64,000 nt of DNA. Origin: Streptomyces liangshanensis (GTDB lineage Bacteria; Actinomycetota; Actinomycetes; Streptomycetales; Streptomycetaceae). Location of the stretch: contig NZ_CP050177.1 of assembly GCF_011694815.1 (NCBI RefSeq), forward strand, positions 372,001 to 436,000. The letters run 5' to 3'. Below are positions 32,778 to 41,755 of the stretch, piece after piece (position 1 is the stretch's first letter; the number at the start of each line of letters is the position of its first letter). The position numbers were made by a program, and so were the translations under genes. The notes under the pieces were generated by a model. The model had not been told where the DNA came from and searched no databases. It was given only the letters and a program-made list of their open reading frames with translations.

Positions 32778-33242
32778 TCAGGCGGAGGGGGCGATGGACC
32801 GCAGCGCGGCGGTCAGTCGGGCGAGGTCGGCGCCCTCCAGGTGGTCCAGGACGTGCCGTCGGACGCTGGCCAGGTGGGCCGGCCAGGCCTGCTCCAGCCG
32901 GGCGAGGCCGGCGTCCGTGAGGACGGCGTTCCACCCCCGGGCGTCCCCGTCGCACCGGACCCGCCGGACCAGGCCGGACCCTTCCAGGCGGGTGACCACC
33001 CGGGTCATCCCGCTGACCGAGAGGTTGCAGGCCGCCGCCAGCTCGCTCATCCGCATGAGCCGGTCCGGCGCCTCGGACAGGTGCATCAGCGTCGTGTACT
33101 CGCTGATCGGGATCTGCCGCTCGCGGATCATGTCGGCGTCGACGGCGCGGGGCAGGACGGACATCACCCGACCCAGCTCGCGGATGAGCGCTTCCTCGTC
33201 GGGATCCAGGGGCGGGAGCGGCGGTGTCTTGTCGGCGGTCAT
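32778..33242 (-). CDS. MarR-family transcriptional regulator
   Basis: A 154-residue winged-helix repressor. The HTH is MRMSELAAACNLSVSGMTRVV (~64-84) and the wing is VRRVRCDGDARGWNAVLTD. It diverges from the FMN reductase; the 128-bp gap holds two identical 16-bp palindromes. Its own promoter is TTGGTA, 18 bases, TATGAT, with box 1 filling the spacer. The -10 ends only six bases from the ATG, so the mRNA may be leaderless. It probably represses itself, the LLM enzyme and the FMN reductase. Confidence 0.92.
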   Translation of the reverse strand: MTADKTPPLPPLDPDEEALIRELGRVMSVLPRAVDADMIRERQIPISEYTTLMHLSEAPDRLMRMSELAAACNLSVSGMTRVVTRLEGSGLVRRVRCDGDARGWNAVLTDAGLARLEQAWPAHLASVRRHVLDHLEGADLARLTAALRSIAPSA

Positions 33243-33248
33243 GCTCCC

Positions 33249-33278
33249 ATCATAGTTGCTTGACGAAGCAAGTACCAA
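33249..33278 (-). promoter_or_regulatory. MarR promoter, possibly leaderless
   Basis: Minus strand: TTGGTA (33278-33273), an 18-base spacer, and TATGAT (33254-33249). The ATG at 33242 starts six bases after the -10 hexamer. Confidence 0.6.
33256..33271. promoter_or_regulatory. MarR operator, box 1
   Basis: TTGCTTGACGAAGCAA: arms TTGCTT and AAGCAA around GACG. It fills the spacer of the MarR promoter. Confidence 0.8.
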
Positions 33279-33283
33279 GGTGT

Positions 33284-33299
33284 TTGCTTGACGAAGCAA
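33284..33299. promoter_or_regulatory. MarR operator, box 2
   Basis: An exact copy of box 1, centre to centre 28 bp away. It faces the FMN reductase gene. Confidence 0.8.
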
Positions 33300-33370
33300 G
33301 GACCTGGCGGCACGCCGGGGACCGAGCACGGAAGCAGGACCAGCACCGAGCCAAGAAGGCAGGACCAGCA

Positions 33371-33931
33371 ATGACCAGGATCGGGATCATCCTCGGCAGC
33401 ACCCGCCCCGGACGTAACGGGGAGGCCGTGGCCCGCTGGGCGCACGAGGTGGCCGCACAGCGCTCGGACGCGGAGTTCGAGCTGGTGGACCTGCTCGACT
33501 TCGCGCTCCCCCATCTGGACGAGGCGTATCCGCCGGCGATGGGCCAGTACTCCCAGCCGCACACCCTGGCGTGGGCGGAGAAGATCGCCTCGTTCGACGG
33601 GTTCGTGATGGTGACGCCGGAGTACAACCACTCCACCTCCGGGGCGCTGAAGAACGCCATCGACTTCCTGTACGCGGAGTGGAACAACAAGGCGGTGGGC
33701 TTCGTGAGCTACGGCTCCGCCGGCGGCACCCGCGCCGTGGAGCACCTGCGCCTGATAGCCGGCGAACTCCAGATGGCGGACGTGCGCGCGCAGGTGGCCT
33801 TGTCCCTGTTCACCGACTTCGAGAACTTCAGCGTCTTCAAGCCCACCGATGTCCAGCGCCAGGCCCTCACGACCACGCTCGACCAGGTCGTCGCCTGGAG
33901 CGAGGCACTCGCGCCGCTGCGCAAGCGCTGA
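33371..33931 (+). CDS. NAD(P)H-dependent FMN reductase
   Basis: A 186-residue flavodoxin-fold reductase of the NADPH_dep_FMN_red family. It shows IILGSTRPGRNGEAVARW (FMN phosphate loop), VTPEYNHSTSGALKNAIDFL and VGFVSYGSAGGTRAVEHLR. It would supply reduced FMN to the neighbouring LLM oxygenase or reduce quinones. The ATG at 33371 follows GCAGGACCAGCA. It is divergent from MarR with two operator boxes in between. Confidence 0.92.
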   Translation: MTRIGIILGSTRPGRNGEAVARWAHEVAAQRSDAEFELVDLLDFALPHLDEAYPPAMGQYSQPHTLAWAEKIASFDGFVMVTPEYNHSTSGALKNAIDFLYAEWNNKAVGFVSYGSAGGTRAVEHLRLIAGELQMADVRAQVALSLFTDFENFSVFKPTDVQRQALTTTLDQVVAWSEALAPLRKR

Positions 33932-34022
33932 GGCCCGGCGGGGCGGCGGCCCGGGGGGTACGACCCTCCCGGGCGCCCCGCTCCTCCCGGGAACAGGCGC
34001 GACCCGTGGTTACGATGCCGCC

Positions 34023-34928
<906 letters not shown>

Positions 34929-35029
34929 CCACCGCCCCGCTCCCCCCACGGATCCGCACCGGAACCACCTGCCACAATTGGCGCAGCACTGGTGTGTGAC
35001 AGAGCATGCCGCGGACCACGGAGGATCCT

Positions 35030-36055
35030 GTGCCGCTGACTTCGGAGCCGCTGCGGAAGCTGGGCTTCCTGACCATCGGGCTCTTCGACGACGCCGACCC
35101 GCGCCGGGGCCACGAATCGACCCTGGAGATCATCGAGCTGGGCGAGCGGCTCGGCTTCGACAGCGCGTGGATGCGCCACCGCCACCTCCAGTACGGCATC
35201 TCCTCCCCCGTCGCGGTCCTGGCGGCCGCCTCGCAGCGCACCAGCCGTATCGAACTGGGCACCGCGGTCATCCCGTTGGGCTGGGAGAACCCGCTGCGGC
35301 TGGCCGAGGACCTGGCGACCGTCGACATCCTGTCGGGGGGCCGCCTCAACCCGGGCATCAGTGTCGGCCCGCCGATGCACTACGACCGGGTGAAGGAGGC
35401 GCTCTACCCGGACACCGCCGACGTCGAGGACTTCAGCTACGCCCGCGTGGAACGGCTGCTGGCCTTCGTACGGGGCGAGGCGGCCAGCGACTTCAGCGGC
35501 ACCGAGGGCTTCGAGGTGTTCTCCGACCGTGTCCAGCCGCACGCCGCCGGGCTGGGCCGCCGCATGTGGTACGGCGGGGGCAGCCTGCGGTCCGCCCGGT
35601 GGGCCGGTGAGCACGGGATGAACTACCTGACCAGCAGCGTCGTGAAGGCGGAGGAGTCCGAGGACTTCGCCGAGATCCAGCTGTCGCACATCCGGACCTT
35701 CCGCGCCCACCACCCCGACGGGGAGCGCGCCCGCGTCTCGCAGGGGCTCGTGGTGATCCCCACCGACAGCGCCTCGGCCGGACAGCGCGCCAAGTACGAG
35801 GAGTTCGTGGCGAAGCGGACGCCGCGCACGACCACGCCGCAGGGGCCCGCGCGCATGCTGTTCGCGCGCGACCTGGTCGGTACGTCGGCGGAGATCGCCG
35901 AACAGCTGTACTCCGACGCCGCGTTCCGGGAGATCGACGAGGTCGCGTTCGCCCTGCCGTTCACCTTCGACCACGACGACTACGTGCAGATCCTCACCGA
36001 CATCGCGACGAAGCTCGGCCCGGCGCTGGGCTGGCGGCCGCCGGTCGCGGACTGA
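35030..36055 (+). CDS. LLM-class flavin-dependent oxidoreductase
   Basis: A 341-residue luciferase-like monooxygenase. It has LGFLTIGLFDDADPRRGHES, RLGFDSAWMRHRHLQYG, RIELGTAVIPLGWENPLRLA and VDILSGGRLNPGISVG. I chose the GTG at 35030 because GGAGG lies five bases before it; an ATG at 35006 would add eight residues without a ribosome site. It is only distantly similar to the LLM protein at 31664-32728. A perfect terminator hairpin follows directly after its stop. Substrate unknown. Confidence 0.9.
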   Translation: MPLTSEPLRKLGFLTIGLFDDADPRRGHESTLEIIELGERLGFDSAWMRHRHLQYGISSPVAVLAAASQRTSRIELGTAVIPLGWENPLRLAEDLATVDILSGGRLNPGISVGPPMHYDRVKEALYPDTADVEDFSYARVERLLAFVRGEAASDFSGTEGFEVFSDRVQPHAAGLGRRMWYGGGSLRSARWAGEHGMNYLTSSVVKAEESEDFAEIQLSHIRTFRAHHPDGERARVSQGLVVIPTDSASAGQRAKYEEFVAKRTPRTTTPQGPARMLFARDLVGTSAEIAEQLYSDAAFREIDEVAFALPFTFDHDDYVQILTDIATKLGPALGWRPPVAD

Positions 36056-36078
36056 CGGGCGGTCGGAAAGACCGCCCG
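36056..36078. terminator. Terminator after the LLM gene
   Basis: CGGGCGGTC (36056-36064), loop GGAAA, and GACCGCCCG (36070-36078): a perfect 9-bp stem starting at the stop codon. Confidence 0.8.
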
Positions 36079-36121
36079 CCGACCGAACCGGCAGCCCCTC
36101 GCGGAACGTCCTCCCCGGTGA

Positions 36122-36183
36122 CCGCACGACACACCGCACGACACACCGGACGTCACGCCGGAGACACTCCGGACTGTCTCCGG
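36122..36183. promoter_or_regulatory. Direct and inverted repeats upstream of the beta-lactamase
   Basis: CCGCACGACACA occurs twice back to back (36122-36133 and 36134-36145). A perfect inverted repeat follows: CCGGAGACA (36158-36166), 8 bases, TGTCTCCGG (36175-36183). It ends 20 bp before the start codon, a position fit for an operator or a leader hairpin. Confidence 0.5.
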
Positions 36184-36203
36184 ACCGGAGGGGAAGAGGG
36201 ATC

Positions 36204-37124
36204 TTGGGTTCGAAAGAGGGAACAGCCTTGTCCCGCCGCCTGATGCTGGCGGCGGGCGCCGGGACCGCACTGGCGGGCGTCGTGCCCCTGGGCACCTCGG
36301 CGTACGCGTCCACGCCGCGCCACACCGCGCTCACCCGGCGGTTGCGCAACCTCGAAAGGGAACGGTCGGCCCGCCTGGGCGTGTTCGCCCAGGACATGGC
36401 GACGGGCAGGACCGTCGTCCATCGCGGGCACGAACTCTTCCCGGTCTGCTCGGTGTTCAAGACCCTGGCCGTCGCGGCCGTCCTGCGGGACTTGGACACG
36501 GACGGGACGTACCTGTCGCGGCGGATCCGGTACACGAAGCAGGACGTCGTACGGTCCGGGCACGCCCCGATCACCGGCCTGCCGGAGAACCTCGCCCGCG
36601 GCATGACGGTCGAGGCGCTGTGCGCGGCGACGATCACCCACAGCGACAACACCGCCGCGAACCTCCTGCTGGCGAAGCTCGGGGGCCCGTCGTCGGTCAC
36701 CCGCTTCTGCCGCTCCGTCGGGGACTTCGTGACCCGGCTCGACCGGTGGGAGCCGGACCTCAACTCGGCCGAACCGGACCGGACGACGGACACGACCAGC
36801 CCGTACGCCGTCGGCCGGACCAACGCCCGGCTGATCCTGGGCGACGCGCTCGATCCGGCGGACCGCGACCGGCTGGCCGGCTGGCTGCTCGCCAACACGA
36901 CGGGCGGCAAGCGGCTGCGCGCGGGCGTTCCCGGCGACTGGTCGGTCGCCGAGAAGACCGGGACGGGCGCCTACGGCACCACGAACGACGTGGGGGTGGC
37001 GTGGCGGCCCGGCCGGGGCTCCGTCGTCCTGTCGGTGCTGTCCACGACACAGGACCCCGACGCCCCGGCGGACGACGAACTGATCGCCCGTGCGGCCGCG
37101 TTGATCGCCGCCGAACTCACCTGA
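36204..37124 (+). CDS. Class A beta-lactamase, Tat-exported
   Basis: A 306-residue serine beta-lactamase that hydrolyses penicillins and related drugs in the exported compartment. The N-terminus has a Tat motif (SRRLMLAAGAG). Catalytic Ser83 and Lys86 are in CSVFKT, then HSDNTAAN (SDN loop), RWEPDLN (Omega-loop Glu) and AEKTGTGAYGT (KTG). The Cys before the Ser (Cys69-equivalent) is present, as in some carbapenemases, but the disulphide partner is not certain. The start is TTG; 36204 is the longest, while a TTG at 36228 with AGAGGGA upstream gives a shorter, more typical Tat peptide. No BlaR/BlaI or AmpR-type gene is adjacent. Confidence 0.93.
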   Translation: MGSKEGTALSRRLMLAAGAGTALAGVVPLGTSAYASTPRHTALTRRLRNLERERSARLGVFAQDMATGRTVVHRGHELFPVCSVFKTLAVAAVLRDLDTDGTYLSRRIRYTKQDVVRSGHAPITGLPENLARGMTVEALCAATITHSDNTAANLLLAKLGGPSSVTRFCRSVGDFVTRLDRWEPDLNSAEPDRTTDTTSPYAVGRTNARLILGDALDPADRDRLAGWLLANTTGGKRLRAGVPGDWSVAEKTGTGAYGTTNDVGVAWRPGRGSVVLSVLSTTQDPDAPADDELIARAAALIAAELT

Positions 37125-37144
37125 CGGCCGCCCGCCGGTCGTGG

Positions 37145-37480
37145 TCACCGCGACCGGCGGGCGTCGCGTTCGGCGGCGGCGTGCCACCAGCCCGGCGGGG
37201 AGGGACCGGTGACCACCGAGGCCGGCTGGTCCGGGTGCAGTCCTAGGGGCTGCAGGTCGGCGGCGGGGACGCGTACGTCGAACCCGCCGTGCCAACGCCC
37301 GTCAGGGCCGGGGCCGCAGGCGAGGTCCACCCGGATCCGGGCCGGGTCGAGGGGCATCCAGTCGATGCCCCGGTCGCGCAGTCAAGCGCGAACGGCCGCG
37401 AGGGGCGGCGGACAGCCCCGGACGTTCTCATAGGCGGCGACGGTGACCCACGCGGCGCTGGACTCGTTCATGAGGTCCAT
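37145..37480 (-). pseudogene. Small hypothetical gene interrupted by an in-frame TGA
   Basis: One continuous frame runs from ATG 37480 (MDLMNESSAAWVTVAAYENV) to the stop at 37145, broken only by TGA at 37384-37382 (context AVRA-stop-LRDRGIDWMP). Coding character is the same on both sides, so a single nonsense change (CGA to TGA would restore Arg) is the simplest reading. Reinitiation at ATG 37357 could still give a 70-residue product. The ~110-residue protein would contain HGGFDVRVPAADLQ; no family is recognised. A sequencing error is also possible. It is divergent from the methyltransferase. Confidence 0.55.
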
Positions 37481-37540
37481 GATGCCCGAGCGCCGCGGAC
37501 CCCGCCGACCCCGCCGACCGTCGCGCGATAGCCTCGGGCC

Positions 37541-38317
37541 ATGCCCGAGACATCCGTGGCGCGCTTCTACGACGAACTGGCCGACGACTACGACCGGATC
37601 TACGCGGACTGGGACGCGAGCGTCCGCCTCCAGGGCAGCGCCCTGGACGCCCTGATCGGCCAGGAGGGCGCGGCGGTCCTCGACTGTTCCTGCGGTATCG
37701 GCACCCAGGCCATCGGCCTGGCGCTGCACGGCCACCGGGTCACCGGGACCGACCTCAGCCCCCGCGCCGCCGCCCGCGCCGCCCGTGAGGCCGCCCGCCG
37801 GAACCTGACCCTGCGCACGGCCGCCGCCGACATGCGGCGCCTCCCCTTTCCCGACGGCCGGTTCGACGCGGTCGTCTGCGCCGACAACTCGCTGCCCCAC
37901 CTGCTGACGGAAGGGGACGTGGTCGCCGCCCTGGCCGAGATGCGCCGCGTGCTGCGACCCGGAGGCCTGCTGCTGGTCAGCACCCGCCCGTACGACGAGC
38001 TGCTGCGCGACCGCCCGGTCTCGACCCGACCCCAGGTCCACGGCGACGCGGACCGCGACGGCGACGGGGAACGGACCGTCACCTTCCAGCTCTGGCACTG
38101 GCACGACGACGGAGAGCGTTACGACCTGGAGCACTTCCAGCTCCACCCGGCCGACGGGCAGTGGCGCGCCCAGGTCCGCCGTACCACCTACTGGGCCCTG
38201 GGCCAGGACCGGCTGACCGGCCTCGCGACCGACGCCGGCTTCGCCGCCCCCACGTGGCGGACGCCGCGGGAGACGGGCTTCTTCCAGCCCCTGCTGGTGG
38301 CCCGCTCCGGCGCGTAG
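37541..38317 (+). CDS. Class I SAM-dependent methyltransferase
   Basis: A 258-residue Rossmann-fold methyltransferase. Motif I is [16 protein letters not shown] (~44-59), the acidic end of strand 2 is VTGTDLS, motif II/III is [20 protein letters not shown] and a further motif is [13 protein letters not shown]-terminal [17 protein letters not shown] is common in small-molecule methyltransferases. The ATG at 37541 has only a weak ribosome site. Substrate unknown. Confidence 0.9.
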   Translation: MPETSVARFYDELADDYDRIYADWDASVRLQGSALDALIGQEGAAVLDCSCGIGTQAIGLALHGHRVTGTDLSPRAAARAAREAARRNLTLRTAAADMRRLPFPDGRFDAVVCADNSLPHLLTEGDVVAALAEMRRVLRPGGLLLVSTRPYDELLRDRPVSTRPQVHGDADRDGDGERTVTFQLWHWHDDGERYDLEHFQLHPADGQWRAQVRRTTYWALGQDRLTGLATDAGFAAPTWRTPRETGFFQPLLVARSGA

Positions 38318-38382
38318 AGGACCCCGCGACCCTGGTCGCGAACGGGCGTCGGACGTTCATCCGCATCACATACGTAACGTCC

Positions 38383-38394
38383 TACAGTGCGTAT
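38383..38394 (+). promoter_or_regulatory. Candidate -10 for a leaderless dehydrogenase transcript
   Basis: TACAGT (38383-38388) ends six bases before the ATG at 38395, the spacing of leaderless mRNAs. No Shine-Dalgarno sequence is present. The region is framed by the inverted repeat ATACG (38370-38374) and CGTAT (38390-38394). Confidence 0.45.
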
Positions 38395-39204
38395 ATGGAA
38401 AAGATCGCATTTCTGGGAACCGGCTCGATGGGCCTGCCCATGGCCCGGCGCCTGCTCGAAGCCGGATTCCCGCTGACCGTGTGGAACCGTACGCCCGCCC
38501 GCGCCGAACCGCTCGTCTCGGGCGGTGCCACCGCCGCCGCCTCCCCCGCCGACGCCGTGCGGGACGCGGACGTGGTCGTCACGATGCTGTCCGACCCGGC
38601 GGCCGTACGTGACGTCGTCGGCGCGTTCGCGTCGGCGCTGCGTCCCGGCGTCACGCTGGTCGAGGCCTCGACCATCGGCCCCGAGGCGCTGCGGGAGCTA
38701 CGGGGCCTGCTGCCCGAAGGCGTCGCGCTCGTCGACGCGCCCGTCATGGGCAGTGCCGACCGTGCCGCGTCCGGCGAGCTGATGGTGCTGGCCGGGGGCG
38801 ACGTGGCGAAGGTCCGGCACGTACTCGACGTGTTCGGCTCGGTGATTCCCTGCGGCCCGGAGGGAAGCGGCGCCGCCCTCAAGGTCGTGCTGATCAGCGC
38901 GGTGATCGCCGGAGTGACGGTGGTGGGCGAGGCGATGGCCCTCGCCGACGGGTACGGCATTCCGGAGGAGCAGGTGAAGCAGGCCCTCTCGCGCCTGCCG
39001 CTGGCCGGGCTGGCCGGCCGGGCCTTCGGCCAGGGCAGCACCTTCGCGCTGCGGCTGGCCGCCAAGGACGTGGCGCTGGCCACCGCGTCCGCGGACCTCC
39101 CGGTGGCCGAGGCGGTCCACGGGTGGCTCACCTCCTTCCCCGGCGCCGGCGACGAGGACCTCGGCCGCATCGTCCACCACATCCGCGAAGAACGCCGGGC
39201 CTGA
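38395..39204 (+). CDS. 3-hydroxyisobutyrate dehydrogenase-family NAD(P)-dependent oxidoreductase
   Basis: A 269-residue beta-hydroxyacid dehydrogenase-type enzyme. The N-terminal Rossmann motif is [17 protein letters not shown], with [11 protein letters not shown] contacting the cofactor. The substrate motif reads [22 protein letters not shown], and the conserved catalytic Lys is in [13 protein letters not shown] (G..KxxxN region, here without Asn). [13 protein letters not shown] is the C-terminal signature. Imine reductases share this layout, and the missing Asn leaves that possibility open. The gene seems leaderless and is followed by a strong terminator. Confidence 0.88.
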   Translation: MEKIAFLGTGSMGLPMARRLLEAGFPLTVWNRTPARAEPLVSGGATAAASPADAVRDADVVVTMLSDPAAVRDVVGAFASALRPGVTLVEASTIGPEALRELRGLLPEGVALVDAPVMGSADRAASGELMVLAGGDVAKVRHVLDVFGSVIPCGPEGSGAALKVVLISAVIAGVTVVGEAMALADGYGIPEEQVKQALSRLPLAGLAGRAFGQGSTFALRLAAKDVALATASADLPVAEAVHGWLTSFPGAGDEDLGRIVHHIREERRA

Positions 39205-39240
39205 CGCCCTCTCAGGTACCGCGCACATCAGGGGAGTTAC

Positions 39241-39268
39241 TGCCCGGGACGCCGAAGCGTCCCGGGCA
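39241..39268. terminator. Terminator after the dehydrogenase gene
   Basis: TGCCCGGGACGC, tetraloop CGAA, GCGTCCCGGGCA: a perfect 12-bp stem. Confidence 0.9.
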
Positions 39269-39392
39269 GCGTCGTTTCCCGTCGGGACAATCGGCGCTTT
39301 TCCCGACCACCGCGCCGCCATCGGGAATTCATTTCCGCGGATCACGCGGTTCGTCCGCCGCAATGGTGCCGGTTTCCAGGGACAACCTTTAC

Positions 39393-39421
39393 TTGCAACT
39401 CGCCACGCCCCGGGCTAATTT
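39393..39421 (+). promoter_or_regulatory. Promoter of the NLP gene
   Basis: TTGCAA (39393-39398), exactly 17 bases, then TAATTT (39416-39421). It is a good housekeeping-type promoter in a locally AT-richer stretch, giving a leader of about 60 bases. Confidence 0.65.
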
Positions 39422-39489
39422 TACGCCGCGTCACACAGACGGCGCATCCCCCCGCACCCGCATGAGTCGTTAAGGCTGGTACGCACAGC

Positions 39490-40302
39490 ATGCTGTTCTT
39501 TGCGAAGAAATCCGAGAACTCCGCTCCCCGCCCCGGACGTTCGAGGAGACTGCGCCGCTCCGCGCTCGTCAGCGGTCTCAGCGCCTTGGCGCTGGTCGTA
39601 GCCATTCCGGGCAGCGCGAACGCGAACGTCCTCCCCCTCCTCCCGCAGAACGCCGACGGGCTGGAGCAGACCTTCTCCCCCGCGTACGACTACGACAAGG
39701 ACGGCTGCTACGCGACCGCGGCCATCGGCAGCGACGGCACCCTCAACCCCGGCCTGAGCCTGGGCGGAGACGTGAACGGCCACTGCCGTGACGCGGCCCA
39801 GCTCAACAACGCCAACACGTACTCGCGCGAGAAGTGCAACAACGACTGGTGCGCCATCGTGTACGCGAGCTACTTCGAGAAGGACCAGGCCACCCTGGGC
39901 CCCGCGGCCATCGGGCACCGCCACGACTGGGAGCACGTAGTGGTGTGGGTCAAGGACAACGTGCCCCAGTACGTGTCGGTGTCGCAGCACAGCGGCTACC
40001 AGGTGGCCGACCGGTCGGCCATACGCTTCGACGGGACCCACCCCAAGATCGTCTATCACAAGGACGGCGCCTCCACCCACGACTTCCGCTTCGCCAACAG
40101 CAACGACGAACCGGCGGAGAATTTCACCGGCAACTGGTTCTTCCCGCGTCTCGTCGGCTGGGAGGGTTACCCGCCCGGATTCCGCGACAAGCTCCTGAGC
40201 GCGGATTTCGGCGCCGCCACGATCAAAATCAAGGACGGCGACTTCGAATACGCGCTGGCACATTCCATGCCGGCCGGGATCTCCTTCGATCCGAACGCCT
40301 GA
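39490..40302 (+). CDS. Secreted NPP1/NLP (necrosis- and ethylene-inducing-like) protein
   Basis: A 270-residue secreted protein of the NLP family, whose characterised members bind plant sphingolipids and permeabilise membranes. The signal peptide (~1-42) has an Arg-rich start (RSRRLRRS) and ends SANANV. The hallmark heptapeptide GHRHDWE is at 142-148, followed by HVVVWV. Paired Cys (HCRDAAQ, KCNNDWC) suggest disulphides. NFTGNWFFPRLVGWEGYPPGF is the conserved C-terminal region. It has its own promoter. Activity on plants is not shown; many bacterial NLPs are of unknown toxicity. Confidence 0.92.
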   Translation: MLFFAKKSENSAPRPGRSRRLRRSALVSGLSALALVVAIPGSANANVLPLLPQNADGLEQTFSPAYDYDKDGCYATAAIGSDGTLNPGLSLGGDVNGHCRDAAQLNNANTYSREKCNNDWCAIVYASYFEKDQATLGPAAIGHRHDWEHVVVWVKDNVPQYVSVSQHSGYQVADRSAIRFDGTHPKIVYHKDGASTHDFRFANSNDEPAENFTGNWFFPRLVGWEGYPPGFRDKLLSADFGAATIKIKDGDFEYALAHSMPAGISFDPNA

Positions 40303-40323
40303 CACAACGTCGCGGGGTGACGG

Positions 40324-40866
40324 TCACGCCCCGGTGGTCGAGCCAGGACGGACGATCATCAGGACCGTGACCGTCGCCCAGAGCAGGTTGAAGACACCGG
40401 TCAGCATCGCCAGCCGCGCGGTCGTGGCACGCTCGACCGCCGGCTGCCCGGGACCGGCGCCCGCGAGGGTGTCGAGGACGCTCTCCTGGGAGGGCAGGAT
40501 CAGCAGGCCCAGGACACCCGCCGCCACCGCGGTGAGCACCATCGACGTGATCAGCCAGGGGCTGCCGAGGACGCCCATGGACCGGGCCGTCGCGAAGCCG
40601 AACAGCGGTACGGCGAGGCCCACTCCCGCGTAGACGCGGCACACGCGGTGCAACACCCGTACGGTGGCCAGGCCCTCCCCCGCACCCAGGCTCTCCCCCA
40701 TACTCATGCCCTCTCCGGCACCCGCGCTCTCCCCCGTGCCGGGGACGGAGGCCGGGGCGGGAACCGCCCGGCGGGCCGCCGCGGGGAACATGCTGGCCGC
40801 GACGGTCACCGGACCGATGGCGACGATGGCGGCCAGCACGTGGACGGACAGCAGGAACGTGGTCAT
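40324..40866 (-). CDS. Small membrane protein (DUF2269-like)
   Basis: A 180-residue protein with four predicted helices: ~3-25 (FLLSVHVLAAIVAIGPVTVA), ~75-92, ~100-125 and ~152-173. The 40-residue loop after helix 1 is rich in Gly, Glu, Ser and Pro (SAGAGEGMSMGESLGAGEGL). The HVLAAIVAIGP start fits DUF2269-type membrane proteins. It lies 49 bp after the ApbE gene on the same strand, so it may be the last gene of the flavin electron-transfer operon. Function unknown. Confidence 0.7.
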   Translation of the reverse strand: MTTFLLSVHVLAAIVAIGPVTVAASMFPAAARRAVPAPASVPGTGESAGAGEGMSMGESLGAGEGLATVRVLHRVCRVYAGVGLAVPLFGFATARSMGVLGSPWLITSMVLTAVAAGVLGLLILPSQESVLDTLAGAGPGQPAVERATTARLAMLTGVFNLLWATVTVLMIVRPGSTTGA

Positions 40867-40915
40867 TCGTGTCTCTTTCCGGAGGGGTGGCCGGGATCGT
40901 CGGGGGCCACCTCGC

Positions 40916-41755
40916 TCACGCTAGGGCCGGCGCATCGCCTCCCCCATGGCCGGGAGCGACAGATGTCGACGGATTCTCGCCACGCTCGCCGTACCCCTCG
41001 GCGTACCGGTGGAAGCCGCTCGTCGTCCACGTGGAGCCGTCGGCGGTGATCGCGAAGGCCTCCGTGTCGGGCAGGGCCTCCAGCCAGTCGCGGGCCCGCC
41101 CGCCCATGGCGTACGCGGCGGTCGCCCGTACGTCCGCGACGGTCAGCCCCTCCCGGCAGACCACCGTGATCGACGCGAGTCCGCCGACCGGCGCCTCGCC
41201 CGTACGCGGATCGATGATGTGGCACCCGCGCTCGGCGGGCCCCGAGGTGGCCACGCCCAGGTCGTCCGCCGCCTCGACCACCAGGGCCAGCGCGCCCGGT
41301 CGCAGCGGGTCGGCGATGCCCACCCGCCAGGGCCCGCCCAGCAGTTGGACGTCCCCGCCGCCGTTGAGGCAGACCGCGCCCGCGCCGGCCCCGGCGACCG
41401 TCCTGGCCGCCCGCTCCACGGCCCACCCCTTCACCAGGCCGGTCGGGTCGAGTCCGCCCGCGTAGCGGGTCGTGAACCAGCCCTCGCTCTCCCGCTCGGC
41501 CTCGGCGCACAGCGCCAGCACCTCGCCGACCTCGGCGGCGCAGTCGGCCGCCGTCAGTTCGCCCCGGGCGAGCCGGGTGATCTCGCTGTCCTGGCGGTAC
41601 GTCGAGAAGATCGCGTCGGCGCGGTGGAGCGAGGCGACGGCGGCGCGCAGCGCGGTCCGGACCCGGCGCTCGTCGCGCACGTCCCGTACGTCGAAGGAGA
41701 AGACCGTCCCCATCGACTCCTCGACGTGGCGCAGGCGTTGGCCTTCCTCCGGCAT
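40916..41755 (-). CDS. apbE: FAD:protein FMN transferase (ApbE family)
   Basis: A 279-residue flavin transferase that attaches FMN from FAD to Thr or Ser of target proteins. Motifs: ESMGTVFSFDVRD (~13-25), FSTYRQDSEITRL, DPTGLVKGWAVERAARTV, CLNGGGDV and ERGCHIIDPRTG. It has no signal peptide or lipobox, unlike the periplasmic/lipoprotein ApbE of other bacteria, so it should act in the cytoplasm. Its start overlaps the stop of the FMN-binding protein (TGATG), which makes that protein the obvious target. Confidence 0.93.
   Translation of the reverse strand: MPEEGQRLRHVEESMGTVFSFDVRDVRDERRVRTALRAAVASLHRADAIFSTYRQDSEITRLARGELTAADCAAEVGEVLALCAEAERESEGWFTTRYAGGLDPTGLVKGWAVERAARTVAGAGAGAVCLNGGGDVQLLGGPWRVGIADPLRPGALALVVEAADDLGVATSGPAERGCHIIDPRTGEAPVGGLASITVVCREGLTVADVRATAAYAMGGRARDWLEALPDTEAFAITADGSTWTTSGFHRYAEGYGERGENPSTSVAPGHGGGDAPALA

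Noticed and set aside
37382..37384. Selenocysteine or programmed readthrough at the TGA
   Set aside because: No SECIS-like hairpin or selenoprotein family match is seen; a nonsense change is simpler.
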